From Rhodothermales bacterium (GTDB lineage: Bacteria > Bacteroidota > Rhodothermia > Rhodothermales > UBA10348), in NCBI GenBank assembly GCA_030830105.1, contig JAURNP010000144.1, positions 1 through 34,206 on the forward strand: a stretch of DNA of 34,206 bases. The letters run 5' to 3'. Position 1 is the first letter of the stretch. Each line of letters begins with the position of its first letter. The notes beneath the pieces were generated by a model that was given only the letters and a program-made list of their open reading frames with translations, searched no databases and had not been told where the DNA came from. The translations under genes were made by a program, and so were the position numbers. Below are positions 1 to 8,219 of this stretch, piece after piece.

Positions 1-555
1 TACTTCGGCGAACCATCCTTCGTCCGTGATGGTCGTCTCGGCATCCCAGAAAGTATTCCATGACATGTTGAACGGGAGCTCGCCCTGCGCATCATTCAAA
101 ACCGCTACGTCAATGCGGACTCCGGAAGCGGAGACGATAAAGAGAAGCGTGTTCTCTTTGTCGTTGAACGTATCCAGCATGAGAGCCGTCTGATCATAAT
201 TACCGTCCCAGGCATCACGTTTGTAGGTCGTGGCCGCAATGCCCTCGGGATCGGAGTCGTAGCAGCGACACGAGTAATAGATGTAGTCGTCATCGAAAGC
301 TACACGCATCTCTGTATTCTGAGACGCGGGCGATCCATATGCCGGGTCGTAGACGTGCCACGGGACAGGCGTGATGGCGTCCCAGGCCGGTTCATCGATT
401 TTTCCATCCAGCGTGATGGTGCCCTCCAGCCGCTGAATGGTTACCGGACGATCGGAGCGGTACTCGTGATCGCCGAATGAGGCTAATTGTGCAGCCGCCG
501 GCAGACCAAGCATGAACATGCCGGCCAGAAGGATCAGTCTACGGTTGCAATGCAT
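1..555 (-). CDS. DUF5916/CBM9-like exported protein, N-terminal part (runs off left edge)
   Basis: Missed by the ORF track because it is open at the window edge. The minus frame from ATG at 555 reads MHCNRRLILLAGMFMLGLPAAAQLASFGDHEYRSDRPVTIQRLEGTITLDGKIDEPAWDAITPVPWHVYDPAYGSPASQNTEMRVAFDDDYIYYSCRCYDSDPEGI... with no stop to base 1. It has a signal peptide and a CBM9-like 'LDGKIDEPAWDAI...TEMRVAFDDDYIY' motif. Confidence 0.8.
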   Translation of the reverse strand, partial: MHCNRRLILLAGMFMLGLPAAAQLASFGDHEYRSDRPVTIQRLEGTITLDGKIDEPAWDAITPVPWHVYDPAYGSPASQNTEMRVAFDDDYIYYSCRCYDSDPEGIAATTYKRDAWDGNYDQTALMLDTFNDKENTLLFIVSASGVRIDVAVLNDAQGELPFNMSWNTFWDAETTITDEGWFAEV

Positions 556-1019
556 TCGACCTCCACGGCTGCTCCCAGGGCCAGTCCATCGGCTCCAAAG
601 GCGCTGCGTGCCGGCTTATCGTTGGGGAAATACTCGACATACACCTCATTGAATGCACCCCATTCGGCGATTTCATCGATCATGACGGTGCATTTGACAA
701 CGCGCTCGAGTGATGAATCCCAGCGTTCAAGCGTGGTCTTGATGTTCTCCATGGTCTGGCGGGATTCACCTTCGATTCCACCCTCGGCCAGCGTACGTGT
801 CCCCGGGAGGATGCCGATCTTACCAGACAGGAACAGCAGGTTGCCCACCCTGATGGCATCCGAGAAGGGACCAGGTTCTTCCAGGCCTTCCGGATTGAGA
901 TACTCGACGAAAGGTCGGTCCTGATCTGCATTGGAAGCATGTTCGTTCGCCGAATGCTCGGATTCGCAGCCCGAAAGGGTCAGCGCGATAAGAAGCAGGA
1001 ATGTGGAGAAGCGGGTCAT
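534..1019 (-). CDS. RidA family protein with lipoprotein signal peptide
   Basis: 161 aa ORF. N-terminus MTRFSTFLLLIALTLSGC carries a lipobox. RidA/YjgF-type core: 'FSDAIRVGNLLFLSGKIG...QTMENIKTTLE...VVKCTVMIDEIAEWGAFNEVYVEYFPNDKPARSAFGADGLALGAAVEVECIA'. Confidence 0.88.
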   Translation of the reverse strand: MTRFSTFLLLIALTLSGCESEHSANEHASNADQDRPFVEYLNPEGLEEPGPFSDAIRVGNLLFLSGKIGILPGTRTLAEGGIEGESRQTMENIKTTLERWDSSLERVVKCTVMIDEIAEWGAFNEVYVEYFPNDKPARSAFGADGLALGAAVEVECIATVD

Positions 1020-1068
1020 GGATCTGATGGACGTTGGAGGAAAAGAGCGATGAAGAGGGTTGCGGAGA

Positions 1069-2364
1069 TTATTGCCGGCTGGCCATCTCCATGTAGTCGA
1101 GCGCCAGGTTGACGTAGGCCTGCAGGCCGAGCTTCATTCCGGACTCATCGATAAAGAAGTCAGGCGTATGGTGCGAGACGCTTTGATCGGCCGGGAGATC
1201 AAGCGGCTTGCCGCCAACAAACACGTACAGGCCGGGTACCTCGCGAGCGAAGTAGGAGAAGTCCTCAGCGCCGGTCACGGCATCGATCAGATTGATGTTT
1301 TCGGCACCCGCAATACGCTCGAGTGTGGGAAGCATGGAGGCCGTCAGGTCCGGATCGTTATAGGTCACCGGGTAATGTGCCGAATAAGGGAGCTGGATCT
1401 CGGCCGTGGCTCCGTTCGAAGCTGCCGTGTGACCCACGATCTCCCGAAACCGCTTGTGCAGGGTTTCCCGCATTTCGGGGTCGAAGGTTCGAATGGTCCC
1501 GAGCATTTCAAGATCTTCCGGAATGATATTCGAGCGGACCCCGCCGTGAATGGAGCCAACGGTGACGACGGCGGCGGCTTTTGTCAGTTGCATATTGCGA
1601 CTGACGATGGTCTGAAGGTTGTTCACCACCTGCGCGGCCGTCACAATCGGATCGATGCCCAACCAGGGCGCGGAGCCGTGGGCCTGCTTGCCCTTGAGGA
1701 CGATTCGGAAGTCGTCAACGGCGGCCATGAGACCTCGAGGGCGATAGTTGATCTGACCGACGTAGGTACCAGCGTTGATATGCAGGCCGAAGGCTACATC
1801 AACATCCTCCATCACGCCCTCTTTTACCATCAGCTCGGCGCCGCCTTCTTCACCCGGTGGTGGACCTTCTTCGGCAGGTTGGAAAATGAACTTGATGGAC
1901 CCGTGCAGGTCTTCGCGCATAGCGCTCAAGACTTCGGCAGCCCCCATGAGCATCGCGATATGGGTGTCATGACCACACGCGTGCATGATGGGGACTTCTT
2001 CGCCTCGGTAGAGACTGACCACTTCGGATTTGAAAGGTAGATCGACCCGTTCCTTGACAGGAAGCGCATCCATGTCGGCGCGCAGGGCCACCATCGGGCC
2101 CGGATGGGCACCACGAAGAATTCCGATGACTCCGGTGTGGGCTACTTCGGTCTCCACCTCGAGTCCGAGACTACGGAGATGGTCTGCCACGACACTGGCT
2201 GTGCGGAATTCCCTGTTTGACAGCTCCGGATTCGCATGGAAGTCACGCCGCCACTCGATGACCGCAGGCTCAACATCGTCCAAGAGTGCTTCGAGGGAGG
2301 CCTGAGAAAACGCAGGGAAAGCCACCAGTGAGCATGCCAGAAGCATCAGGAATCGGGAAGACAT
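1069..2364 (-). CDS. M20 family amidohydrolase/peptidase (IAA-amino-acid/hippurate hydrolase-like), exported
   Basis: 431 aa; signal peptide; 'WRRDFHANPELSNREF', 'ALRADMDALPV', 'MHACGHDTHIAMLMGAAEVL', 'FQPAEEGPPPGEEGGAELMVKEG' motifs. Confidence 0.93.
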   Translation of the reverse strand: MSSRFLMLLACSLVAFPAFSQASLEALLDDVEPAVIEWRRDFHANPELSNREFRTASVVADHLRSLGLEVETEVAHTGVIGILRGAHPGPMVALRADMDALPVKERVDLPFKSEVVSLYRGEEVPIMHACGHDTHIAMLMGAAEVLSAMREDLHGSIKFIFQPAEEGPPPGEEGGAELMVKEGVMEDVDVAFGLHINAGTYVGQINYRPRGLMAAVDDFRIVLKGKQAHGSAPWLGIDPIVTAAQVVNNLQTIVSRNMQLTKAAAVVTVGSIHGGVRSNIIPEDLEMLGTIRTFDPEMRETLHKRFREIVGHTAASNGATAEIQLPYSAHYPVTYNDPDLTASMLPTLERIAGAENINLIDAVTGAEDFSYFAREVPGLYVFVGGKPLDLPADQSVSHHTPDFFIDESGMKLGLQAYVNLALDYMEMASRQ

Positions 2365-2436
2365 GGGCGAACGATGGGCTGATTTTCAGGAGCGACCAGA
2401 TTACAGAATCGATACCACTGTTGCGCAGTCCTAGTC

Positions 2437-3163
2437 TTATTCCCCCTTCAAAGCGTCCAAGCTTCGGCGTACGTCATTGCGATTGGGATTGAGCAGGAGC
2501 GCTGCTTCGTAAGCCTGTATAGCACCAGTCGTGTCTCCGAGGGCTTCAAAGGACTCGCCCATACCGGATTGGATAGCATCCGATTGGGGGAATCGCTCAG
2601 CATTCATCATCCAGATGGCGATGGCGTCCTCATGCCGCCCTTCTCTTGCAAGCTCTTCCGCGACCACATTGGTTTCCTGCTCCCGGAAGTCATACGCGCC
2701 CGAATTGTCGTAGTCCTCGCGCAGCTGACTGAACTGTTCGATGGCGGCTTCCACGCCTTCCTCGTACGTGGTCAGGACCATTTCCTGCCAGAGCAGGCGA
2801 GGCCTGACCGTTCCGCGGTGACAGGTCTTGCACGTCACTTCGACTACGGGATTTTTGCGGTCCCTCAGCTCGGGCAGGAATTGCGAGTTGATCGCATCCG
2901 TCATGAACAACATCACGCGCGCCTTTTCCTTGTTCGGATTGGCGTCCGAGGCGAAATCGAATCCTCGTCCGTTCTCGTTGGGCGTGTGGCAATGCTCGCA
3001 CCGCACGCCCAGGGCGAAGGAGAAGTGTCGCATCTCGGCGATGAGCTCTCCACGTGTGATGTTTGTGGGGTAGAACTCAAGGTTTTGAGGGCCATTTTGG
3101 GCTGAAGCAAGTCCGGGCAACAGCATGAAGTTCACTGCCGCGAGCAGAAGGGTACAACGCATG
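2437..3163 (-). CDS. c-type cytochrome (photosynthetic reaction centre cytochrome c subunit-like domain) with C-terminal TPR
   Basis: The ORF track extends to 3213. The likely start is the internal Met giving signal peptide MRCTLLLAAVNFMLLPGLASAQ. Two CxxCH motifs (CEHCH, CKTCH) are followed by TPR-like helices. Confidence 0.8.
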
Positions 3164-3218
3164 GATCCGGGAGGGATGGTGGTGTGGTCTGCGTCCTTTC
3201 GACGCTGGTACAAATCGG

Positions 3219-3560
3219 TTATTCCACAGGGGGCTGGGAAGTGACCTTCTCAAGTTTTACTGCGGTCCCGTACGCCAGCAGCTCCGCGGCCCCTGCCATG
3301 ACCTGACTTGTCACGAATCGGACGTTCACTACAGCATCGGCTTCCATGTTCTGGGCATCCCACTCCATGCGCTGAAGCGCCGCATTCCGGGCTTCGGTCA
3401 GCATAGCAGTGTATTCCTTGATTTCACCTCCGATAAGCATACGGAGTCCGGCCAGGATGTCTTTGCCGATGTGTTTGGCCCGGATGGTGTTGCCACGGGC
3501 AATTCCGAGGGTTTCAGTGATGCGATGGTCGGGGATCGAGTCAGTGGTAACGATCAGCAT
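3219..3560 (-). CDS. YbjQ/UPF0145 family heavy-metal-binding-domain protein
   Basis: 113 aa, 'MLIVTTDSIPDHRITETLGIARGNTIRAKHIGKDILAGLRMLIGGEIKEYTAMLTEARNAALQRM...ADAVVNVRFVTSQVM', typical of the YbjQ family. Confidence 0.9.
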   Translation of the reverse strand: MLIVTTDSIPDHRITETLGIARGNTIRAKHIGKDILAGLRMLIGGEIKEYTAMLTEARNAALQRMEWDAQNMEADAVVNVRFVTSQVMAGAAELLAYGTAVKLEKVTSQPPVE

Positions 3561-3578
3561 GTCGGTTTCAGCAAGGAT

Positions 3579-3833
3579 TCAGGAAGAAGGGGGGCGAAGA
3601 GCATCTTCACGCAGAGCGGCATCGGCCTCTCGATCCGCCCAGCGCTCGGCGATCAGTGAGATCATCAAGACAGTGAGGCCGACAGCGGCAACGGCAATGC
3701 CGAGCTGCAGCGGAACGGGTAGCAGACGATAGTGGCTCAATACTTCCCAGAGGGGATCAATGAACCACGAGGCGATGATCAGGAAACCCAGGATAACCAG
3801 GGCAAAACCGGTTCGGCGAATCCATTCATTCAT
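3579..3833 (-). CDS. small two-TM membrane protein
   Basis: Likely start MNEWIRRTGFALVILGF at 3833, overlapping the upstream gene's stop (ATGA-like coupling). Confidence 0.65.
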   Translation of the reverse strand: MNEWIRRTGFALVILGFLIIASWFIDPLWEVLSHYRLLPVPLQLGIAVAAVGLTVLMISLIAERWADREADAALREDALRPPSS

Positions 3834-4095
3834 TGAGCATCTCGGCCTCCAACCGGGCATCTTGAACACGTTCCATGATGAGCGAGGCGAACACCAAAAT
3901 ACATCCGGCAATTATCATCACGATACCGACGAGGACGGGTTCAGGCAACTCCAGGCTCAAGAGGAATTGCCACATCCGGACGGTGCCTTCCCACCCGATG
4001 TACAGTCCACAAAACCAGAGACCGCCGCGCCACAGCACCCAGCCGAAAGTGGTTCCTTTGGACGATGATGAAGCGGAATCAGTCACAGCAAACAA
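3826..4095 (-). CDS. small membrane protein
   Basis: 89 aa, two hydrophobic segments (FGWVLWRGGLWFCGLYIGW; VLVGIVMIIAGCILVFASLI). Overlaps the 3579..3833 start by 8 nt. Confidence 0.65.
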   Translation of the reverse strand: MFAVTDSASSSSKGTTFGWVLWRGGLWFCGLYIGWEGTVRMWQFLLSLELPEPVLVGIVMIIAGCILVFASLIMERVQDARLEAEMLNE

Positions 4096-4122
4096 GGCGG
4101 GATCGTTTTCTTCAGTTGACGA

Positions 4123-5316
4123 TCAGGACGGTGGCTTGGTTGCATCCTCAATTGCATCTCCGGTCGCATCTCCGGTCATATCTAGAGACGAGGACTCAGG
4201 CCCTGATGGCCCATGGTGGAACGCCGTATACAGCTCGCCTTCGCGCATCGAGTGAGGCTTCTGGCCCAGGCTGTCTGCGAACATTTCTCCGTAGATGCCC
4301 AGCGTACCCAGAAAGAGCGCCGCGACGATAGGGCCGATGATGAATCCGACGGCTCCGAACAGAAAGATTCCACCAAGGGTCGAAATAAGCACCATGATGT
4401 CCGGCATGCGTGCTCCCTGACCCACGAGCCGGGGCCGCAGGAAATTGTCGACGGTCCCCACGACCACAGCGCACCATATCGTAAAGACAATGGCAACGCC
4501 CAAGGGCCCCGTGGAAAACAAGTACACGGCAGCTGGTATCCACACCAGTGCGGATCCCACGGCGGGAATCAGCGAAAGGACGACCATGACCGTAGTCCAG
4601 AACGCCCAGCCTGGAATACCGGCAAACAAGAAGGCCAGCCCTGCGAGTCCTCCCTGGATCAATCCAATGACCAGAGACCCCTTGAGCACGACAGAAGTCA
4701 CGGATACAATCCGATTCACCAGTTCCTCTTCGAAGGCCTCTGGCAACGGGATGTAATAGAAAATCCGGTCCATGATCTTCGGTCCATCCTTCAGGAAGAA
4801 GAACATGGCGTAGAGTAGCACGAAGACTTGAAGCGAGAACGCCGCCGTACCTCGCGTGACTTCGACGACACTGTCGGCCAGGAATCGACCGGCCGCTGCT
4901 GTGAACTCGCTCAGCTTGGCCAGCAGCTCACCTTCACCGGGAAAGATGTAGCCCAGGAATGAATATTCCAGCAGAAGCTCGTCCCAATTGCCCAGCTCGA
5001 TGATCTGATTTTCAATCCACGGCCGCGCGGCACTACTGATCTCAATGGCCTGATTAGCGACCAGACCCATGAAAGCGAACAGGGGAATCCCGACGGCAAC
5101 GATCAGGATGAGCAGGGAAAACGATGCAGCCAGCGAATGGCGCATACCGACACGCCGCCGGATGATTCGATGCATCGGCATGGCCATGGCAGAAAAGATC
5201 GCCGCAAGAAACAGCGTGATCAGAAAGCTGCGCACCATCCACAAGAAAAGCAGGGATACGAGAATCACCATGACCAGCAAAAAGCGGCGTTGGGAGCGAT
5301 CCATGATGGTGGGCAT
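4123..5316 (-). CDS. AI-2E family transporter (PerM-like permease)
   Basis: Multi-TM protein with 'PALGSA'-like 'LIPAVGSALVWIPAAVYLF', 'DNFLRPRLVGQGARMPDIMVLISTLGGIFLFGAVGFIIGPIVAALFL'. Start probably MPTIMDRSQ (5316) or MDRSQ (5304). Confidence 0.9.
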   Translation of the reverse strand: MPTIMDRSQRRFLLVMVILVSLLFLWMVRSFLITLFLAAIFSAMAMPMHRIIRRRVGMRHSLAASFSLLILIVAVGIPLFAFMGLVANQAIEISSAARPWIENQIIELGNWDELLLEYSFLGYIFPGEGELLAKLSEFTAAAGRFLADSVVEVTRGTAAFSLQVFVLLYAMFFFLKDGPKIMDRIFYYIPLPEAFEEELVNRIVSVTSVVLKGSLVIGLIQGGLAGLAFLFAGIPGWAFWTTVMVVLSLIPAVGSALVWIPAAVYLFSTGPLGVAIVFTIWCAVVVGTVDNFLRPRLVGQGARMPDIMVLISTLGGIFLFGAVGFIIGPIVAALFLGTLGIYGEMFADSLGQKPHSMREGELYTAFHHGPSGPESSSLDMTGDATGDAIEDATKPPS

Positions 5317-5431
5317 TTTTTTGGAGGTTACCTGACTGAAGATTGTGTGGTCATTGCTCAAGGATAATACATTTTTGATTGTGCAGGGGGTGCCGTGACG
5401 GTCACTTTGGCTGGCTATCTGCACTCGAAAC

Positions 5432-5869
5432 GTGACGACGACGATGAAAACGACCAATCCGCTCAGCCGACTTTTTGGACCCAATCCGTTCAGCCTTTTG
5501 AAGAGTCATATGCGGGTTGTCATTTCCTGTACTGAAAAGCTCCCGTCCCTTTTTGAAGCCGTGCTAGCCGGCCAGCAGGACCAGGTCGAAGTCATTCAGA
5601 AAGAGATCTTCAGAATCGAAGCGGAAGCGGATACGCTCAAGCGGGAAGTTCGTCAGCACCTTCCTCGAACGATTCTGCTTCCGGTCAACCGGGCAGATCT
5701 GATCGACCTGCTTACTATGCAGGACAAGATTTCGCATGCTACCCAGGATATAGCCGGACTCGATCTGAGAATGATCGGCCGCATTGTAATGTCCTGGATA
5801 GTAACGCTGCCTATAGCCGGGATCGCGGCCGCCATTGTCTTCTTCATCCTGCGCGCCATTTTCGGGTAA
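5432..5869 (+). CDS. Chimeric ORF: N-terminal part of DUF47/TIGR00153 (PhoU-like) fused in frame to C-terminal TM segment of a PiT phosphate permease
   Basis: aa 5-110 match the TIGR00153 pattern ('KSHMRVVISCTEKLPSLFEAVLAG..DQVEVIQKEIFRIEAEADTLKREVRQHLPRTILLPVNRADLIDLLTMQDKISHATQDIAG'). aa ~111-145 match the PiT C-terminus ('GRIVMSWIVTLPIAGIAAAIVFFILRAIFG'). Confidence 0.8.
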   Translation: MTTTMKTTNPLSRLFGPNPFSLLKSHMRVVISCTEKLPSLFEAVLAGQQDQVEVIQKEIFRIEAEADTLKREVRQHLPRTILLPVNRADLIDLLTMQDKISHATQDIAGLDLRMIGRIVMSWIVTLPIAGIAAAIVFFILRAIFG

Positions 5870-5918
5870 CGTTTCCCACGACGATTTCTGATGATCCCAG
5901 GCGGATCAATCAGAGCAC

Positions 5919-6131
5919 TTACGTACTCAGGAAGAAGTCCAGAATGTTGTCCAGGCTTTTAGTGCCGCCCTTGTAAAATTCGGTGTAGGTGCACCTGGCG
6001 CAGGAGACGGCCATGAACTTGCGGTTCTGGACATCGAATATCCGGGAGAGTCCGTCTCCGGTGGTCCGGATCGTGTCGGTCTCGAACTCAGAGTGGTTAC
6101 ATTTGGGGCAGGTCCAGGCTTCGTGTTTCAT
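5919..6131 (-). CDS. zinc-ribbon nucleic-acid-binding-type protein (COG3478/YpzJ-like)
   Basis: 70 aa, 'WTCPKCNHSEFETDTIRTTGDGLSRIFDVQNRKFMAVSCARCTYTEFYKG', with paired CxxC motifs. Confidence 0.85.
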   Translation of the reverse strand: MKHEAWTCPKCNHSEFETDTIRTTGDGLSRIFDVQNRKFMAVSCARCTYTEFYKGGTKSLDNILDFFLST

Positions 6132-6156
6132 TTTTCAGGGAGGTTTAACGGCTTCG

Positions 6157-7245
6157 ATGATGGTAGGATATCAAGGTAACCGCGCGACGCAAGCACGTCT
6201 CACAGCTGCTTTTATGACGGTATTCGTGTGCGCCCTGCTGATGGTTGCGCAGAGCGTGGCGCAGGAAGTAATCATATATGGAGGGTCGGGTGAGCGTCGG
6301 GGGGCGAGCACATTCCTGGAGCGGGCTTCCTCGATCGATGTGATCAGCCCCCAGGTGTACGCGGTGGATTCCCTGGGCAATGTGCGTGGCGGCGTCCCGA
6401 AGCGACTGCTCGAGGAAGCCCGCGAAACGGGCACGCGTCTGATGCCGCTGATCATGAATCCCGGATTCAACCAGCCCATCATCCACGCGCTGCTTGACGA
6501 TGAAGCGGCGCAGCAGAAAACCATCGACTTCATGGTCGCCGAGGGTCTGGAGCACGGGTTCTGGGGATGGCAGTTTGATTACGAAAACGTGGATCGTCAC
6601 TACAAGGATCGGTTTACCGCGTACTTCCAGCGGGCTGCGGAAGCATTGCACGCCAACGGGATGACAGCGTCCGTGGCCGTCGTCCCAACCAATGATCAGG
6701 CGGCTGAGAAGGGTTTTTCGCGTTATATGCAGGATAACTGGCGAGGGAATTTCGACATGAAAGCGCTCGCCGAAGCGGGCGACTTCATCTCGCTCATGAC
6801 CTATGCTCAGCACGGCGGACCGACCGCGCCCGGGCCCATAACGGGTCTGCCCTGGATGAGGGAGATGCTCGACTATGCGCTGGCGCAGGGCGTTCCCATC
6901 GAGAAGATCTCAATTGGGTTGCCGTTCTATTCGGGCTACTGGCATCCGGACTGGTTTTCAAACGGCTCGGTGCGCGTGCGAGGCAATGAGGTCCAGTTCC
7001 GTCGCGCCGATTCCCTTCTCACTGCCAACAAAGCGGAACGTATCTGGCTGCCAGAACACGGGGTGACTTATGGATTCTGGCCGGAGTATGGCGTATTCCA
7101 TTGGGTCTTTCTAGAGAATGCCCGGTCGATGCAGGCCAAACTGGATCTGATCGCCGAATACCCCGGGCTGCGGGGTGTATCCATTTGGGTACTGGGAGCC
7201 GAGGACCCCGATGTCTGGCCCTTGCTGGACGCGACGTTCGAGTAG
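6157..7245 (+). CDS. Glycoside hydrolase family 18-like protein (YaaH-like), exported
   Basis: Start at ATGATG 6157 after AGGGAGG. Signal peptide; 'ISPQVYAVDSLGNVRGG', 'GFWGWQFDYENVD' (GH18 active-site region), 'DFISLMTYAQHG', 'KISIGLPFYSGYW', 'GVSIWVLGAEDPDVWPLL'. Confidence 0.85.
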   Translation: MMVGYQGNRATQARLTAAFMTVFVCALLMVAQSVAQEVIIYGGSGERRGASTFLERASSIDVISPQVYAVDSLGNVRGGVPKRLLEEARETGTRLMPLIMNPGFNQPIIHALLDDEAAQQKTIDFMVAEGLEHGFWGWQFDYENVDRHYKDRFTAYFQRAAEALHANGMTASVAVVPTNDQAAEKGFSRYMQDNWRGNFDMKALAEAGDFISLMTYAQHGGPTAPGPITGLPWMREMLDYALAQGVPIEKISIGLPFYSGYWHPDWFSNGSVRVRGNEVQFRRADSLLTANKAERIWLPEHGVTYGFWPEYGVFHWVFLENARSMQAKLDLIAEYPGLRGVSIWVLGAEDPDVWPLLDATFE

Positions 7246-7261
7246 CACACCTTTTCCTGGT

Positions 7262-8215
7262 TCAAGCAGCAGAGTCGCTGCTCAGGAATTCGACAGCTCT
7301 TTTCTCGGCATACGAACGAGCGCCGTTCAGAAAGCCGACATGTCCTCCTTGTTCAGGCGTCTCGAGGTGGACAAACGAGGATGCTGAACAGATGTCATGC
7401 GGATAACAGCCCTCCGAGAGGAAGGGGTCGTCCTTCGCGTTGAGAAGCAGCGTCGGTATGCGGATATCCTCCAGGAAATGCATACTGCTGCATGATGCCC
7501 AATAATGATTGGCGTCTCGAAAGCCGTGAAGCGGTGCAGTGAATCGATCATCGAAGGCCTGAAAGGTTTTCATTTCCCTGAGGCCAGAAATGTCTATCTG
7601 GTCGGGAAAAGCGTCCGCTTTCTGCTGCATTGTTGCTCTCAGGGATCGCATGAAATTCCACATGTAGAGCCGATTTCCTGGGGTAGCCAGCTGATGAGCA
7701 CTTCCTTTGAGGTCGCATGGAACGGATACGGCTACGGCGCGGCTGATGCGCGATGCACGCCCTTCCTCCCCCAGATACTTCAGAAGCAGGTTGCCGCCCA
7801 GACTGAAGCCTACCGCATGAACTACCTCACACCGATCTGTTATGGTATCCAGGACAGCACGCAAGTCCTCTGTTGCTCCTGAATGGTACGAGCGCGGCAA
7901 CCGATTGGGCTCACCGGAGCAGCCGCGGAAGTTGAGCGCAAAGACGCTTACACCTGACTCCCACAGTGTATCGGCCATGGCACGTATGTAGGTCCGGGAG
8001 GTTGATCCTTGCAGGCCATGAAGCAGGACCACTCCAGTTTGCGATGCCGATCCAAGGACATCGAGATCGACAAAATCGCCATCGGATAGTTCGATACGCT
8101 GACGTTTCCAGGCGGGAGAGGGGACTCGACGCATCTTGGCTGCAACAATCGTGTGCCAGTGCGGCTCGCGAACCCACCAAGGTGGTTGATATGATGGCGA
8201 CGGGACGAGTGGCAC
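7262..8215 (-). CDS. YheT-family alpha/beta hydrolase
   Basis: 'GVVLLHGLQGSTSRTYIRAMADTLWESGVSVFALNFRGCSGEPNRLPRSYHSGATEDLRAVL', 'VHAVGFSLGGNLLLKYLGEEG'. The ATG-initiated ORF extends to 8323; GTG at 8215 would avoid the ~100 nt overlap with the upstream gene. Start uncertain. Confidence 0.88.
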   Translation of the reverse strand: MPLVPSPSYQPPWWVREPHWHTIVAAKMRRVPSPAWKRQRIELSDGDFVDLDVLGSASQTGVVLLHGLQGSTSRTYIRAMADTLWESGVSVFALNFRGCSGEPNRLPRSYHSGATEDLRAVLDTITDRCEVVHAVGFSLGGNLLLKYLGEEGRASRISRAVAVSVPCDLKGSAHQLATPGNRLYMWNFMRSLRATMQQKADAFPDQIDISGLREMKTFQAFDDRFTAPLHGFRDANHYWASCSSMHFLEDIRIPTLLLNAKDDPFLSEGCYPHDICSASSFVHLETPEQGGHVGFLNGARSYAEKRAVEFLSSDSAA

Positions 8216-8219
8216 AGGA

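Noticed and set aside
1060-2040. 326 aa plus-strand ORF
   Set aside because: Fully antisense to the clear M20 amidohydrolase; low-complexity mirror translation with no family signal.
4150-4185. 12 nt tandem repeat (GCATCTCCGGTC x2 plus partial) at the 3' end of the AI-2E transporter gene
   Set aside because: Only two copies, coding for a short DATGDATGD-type tail; too small to claim function.
6145-6813. 222 aa minus-strand ORF
   Set aside because: Antisense to the GH18-like gene, no recognisable motifs.
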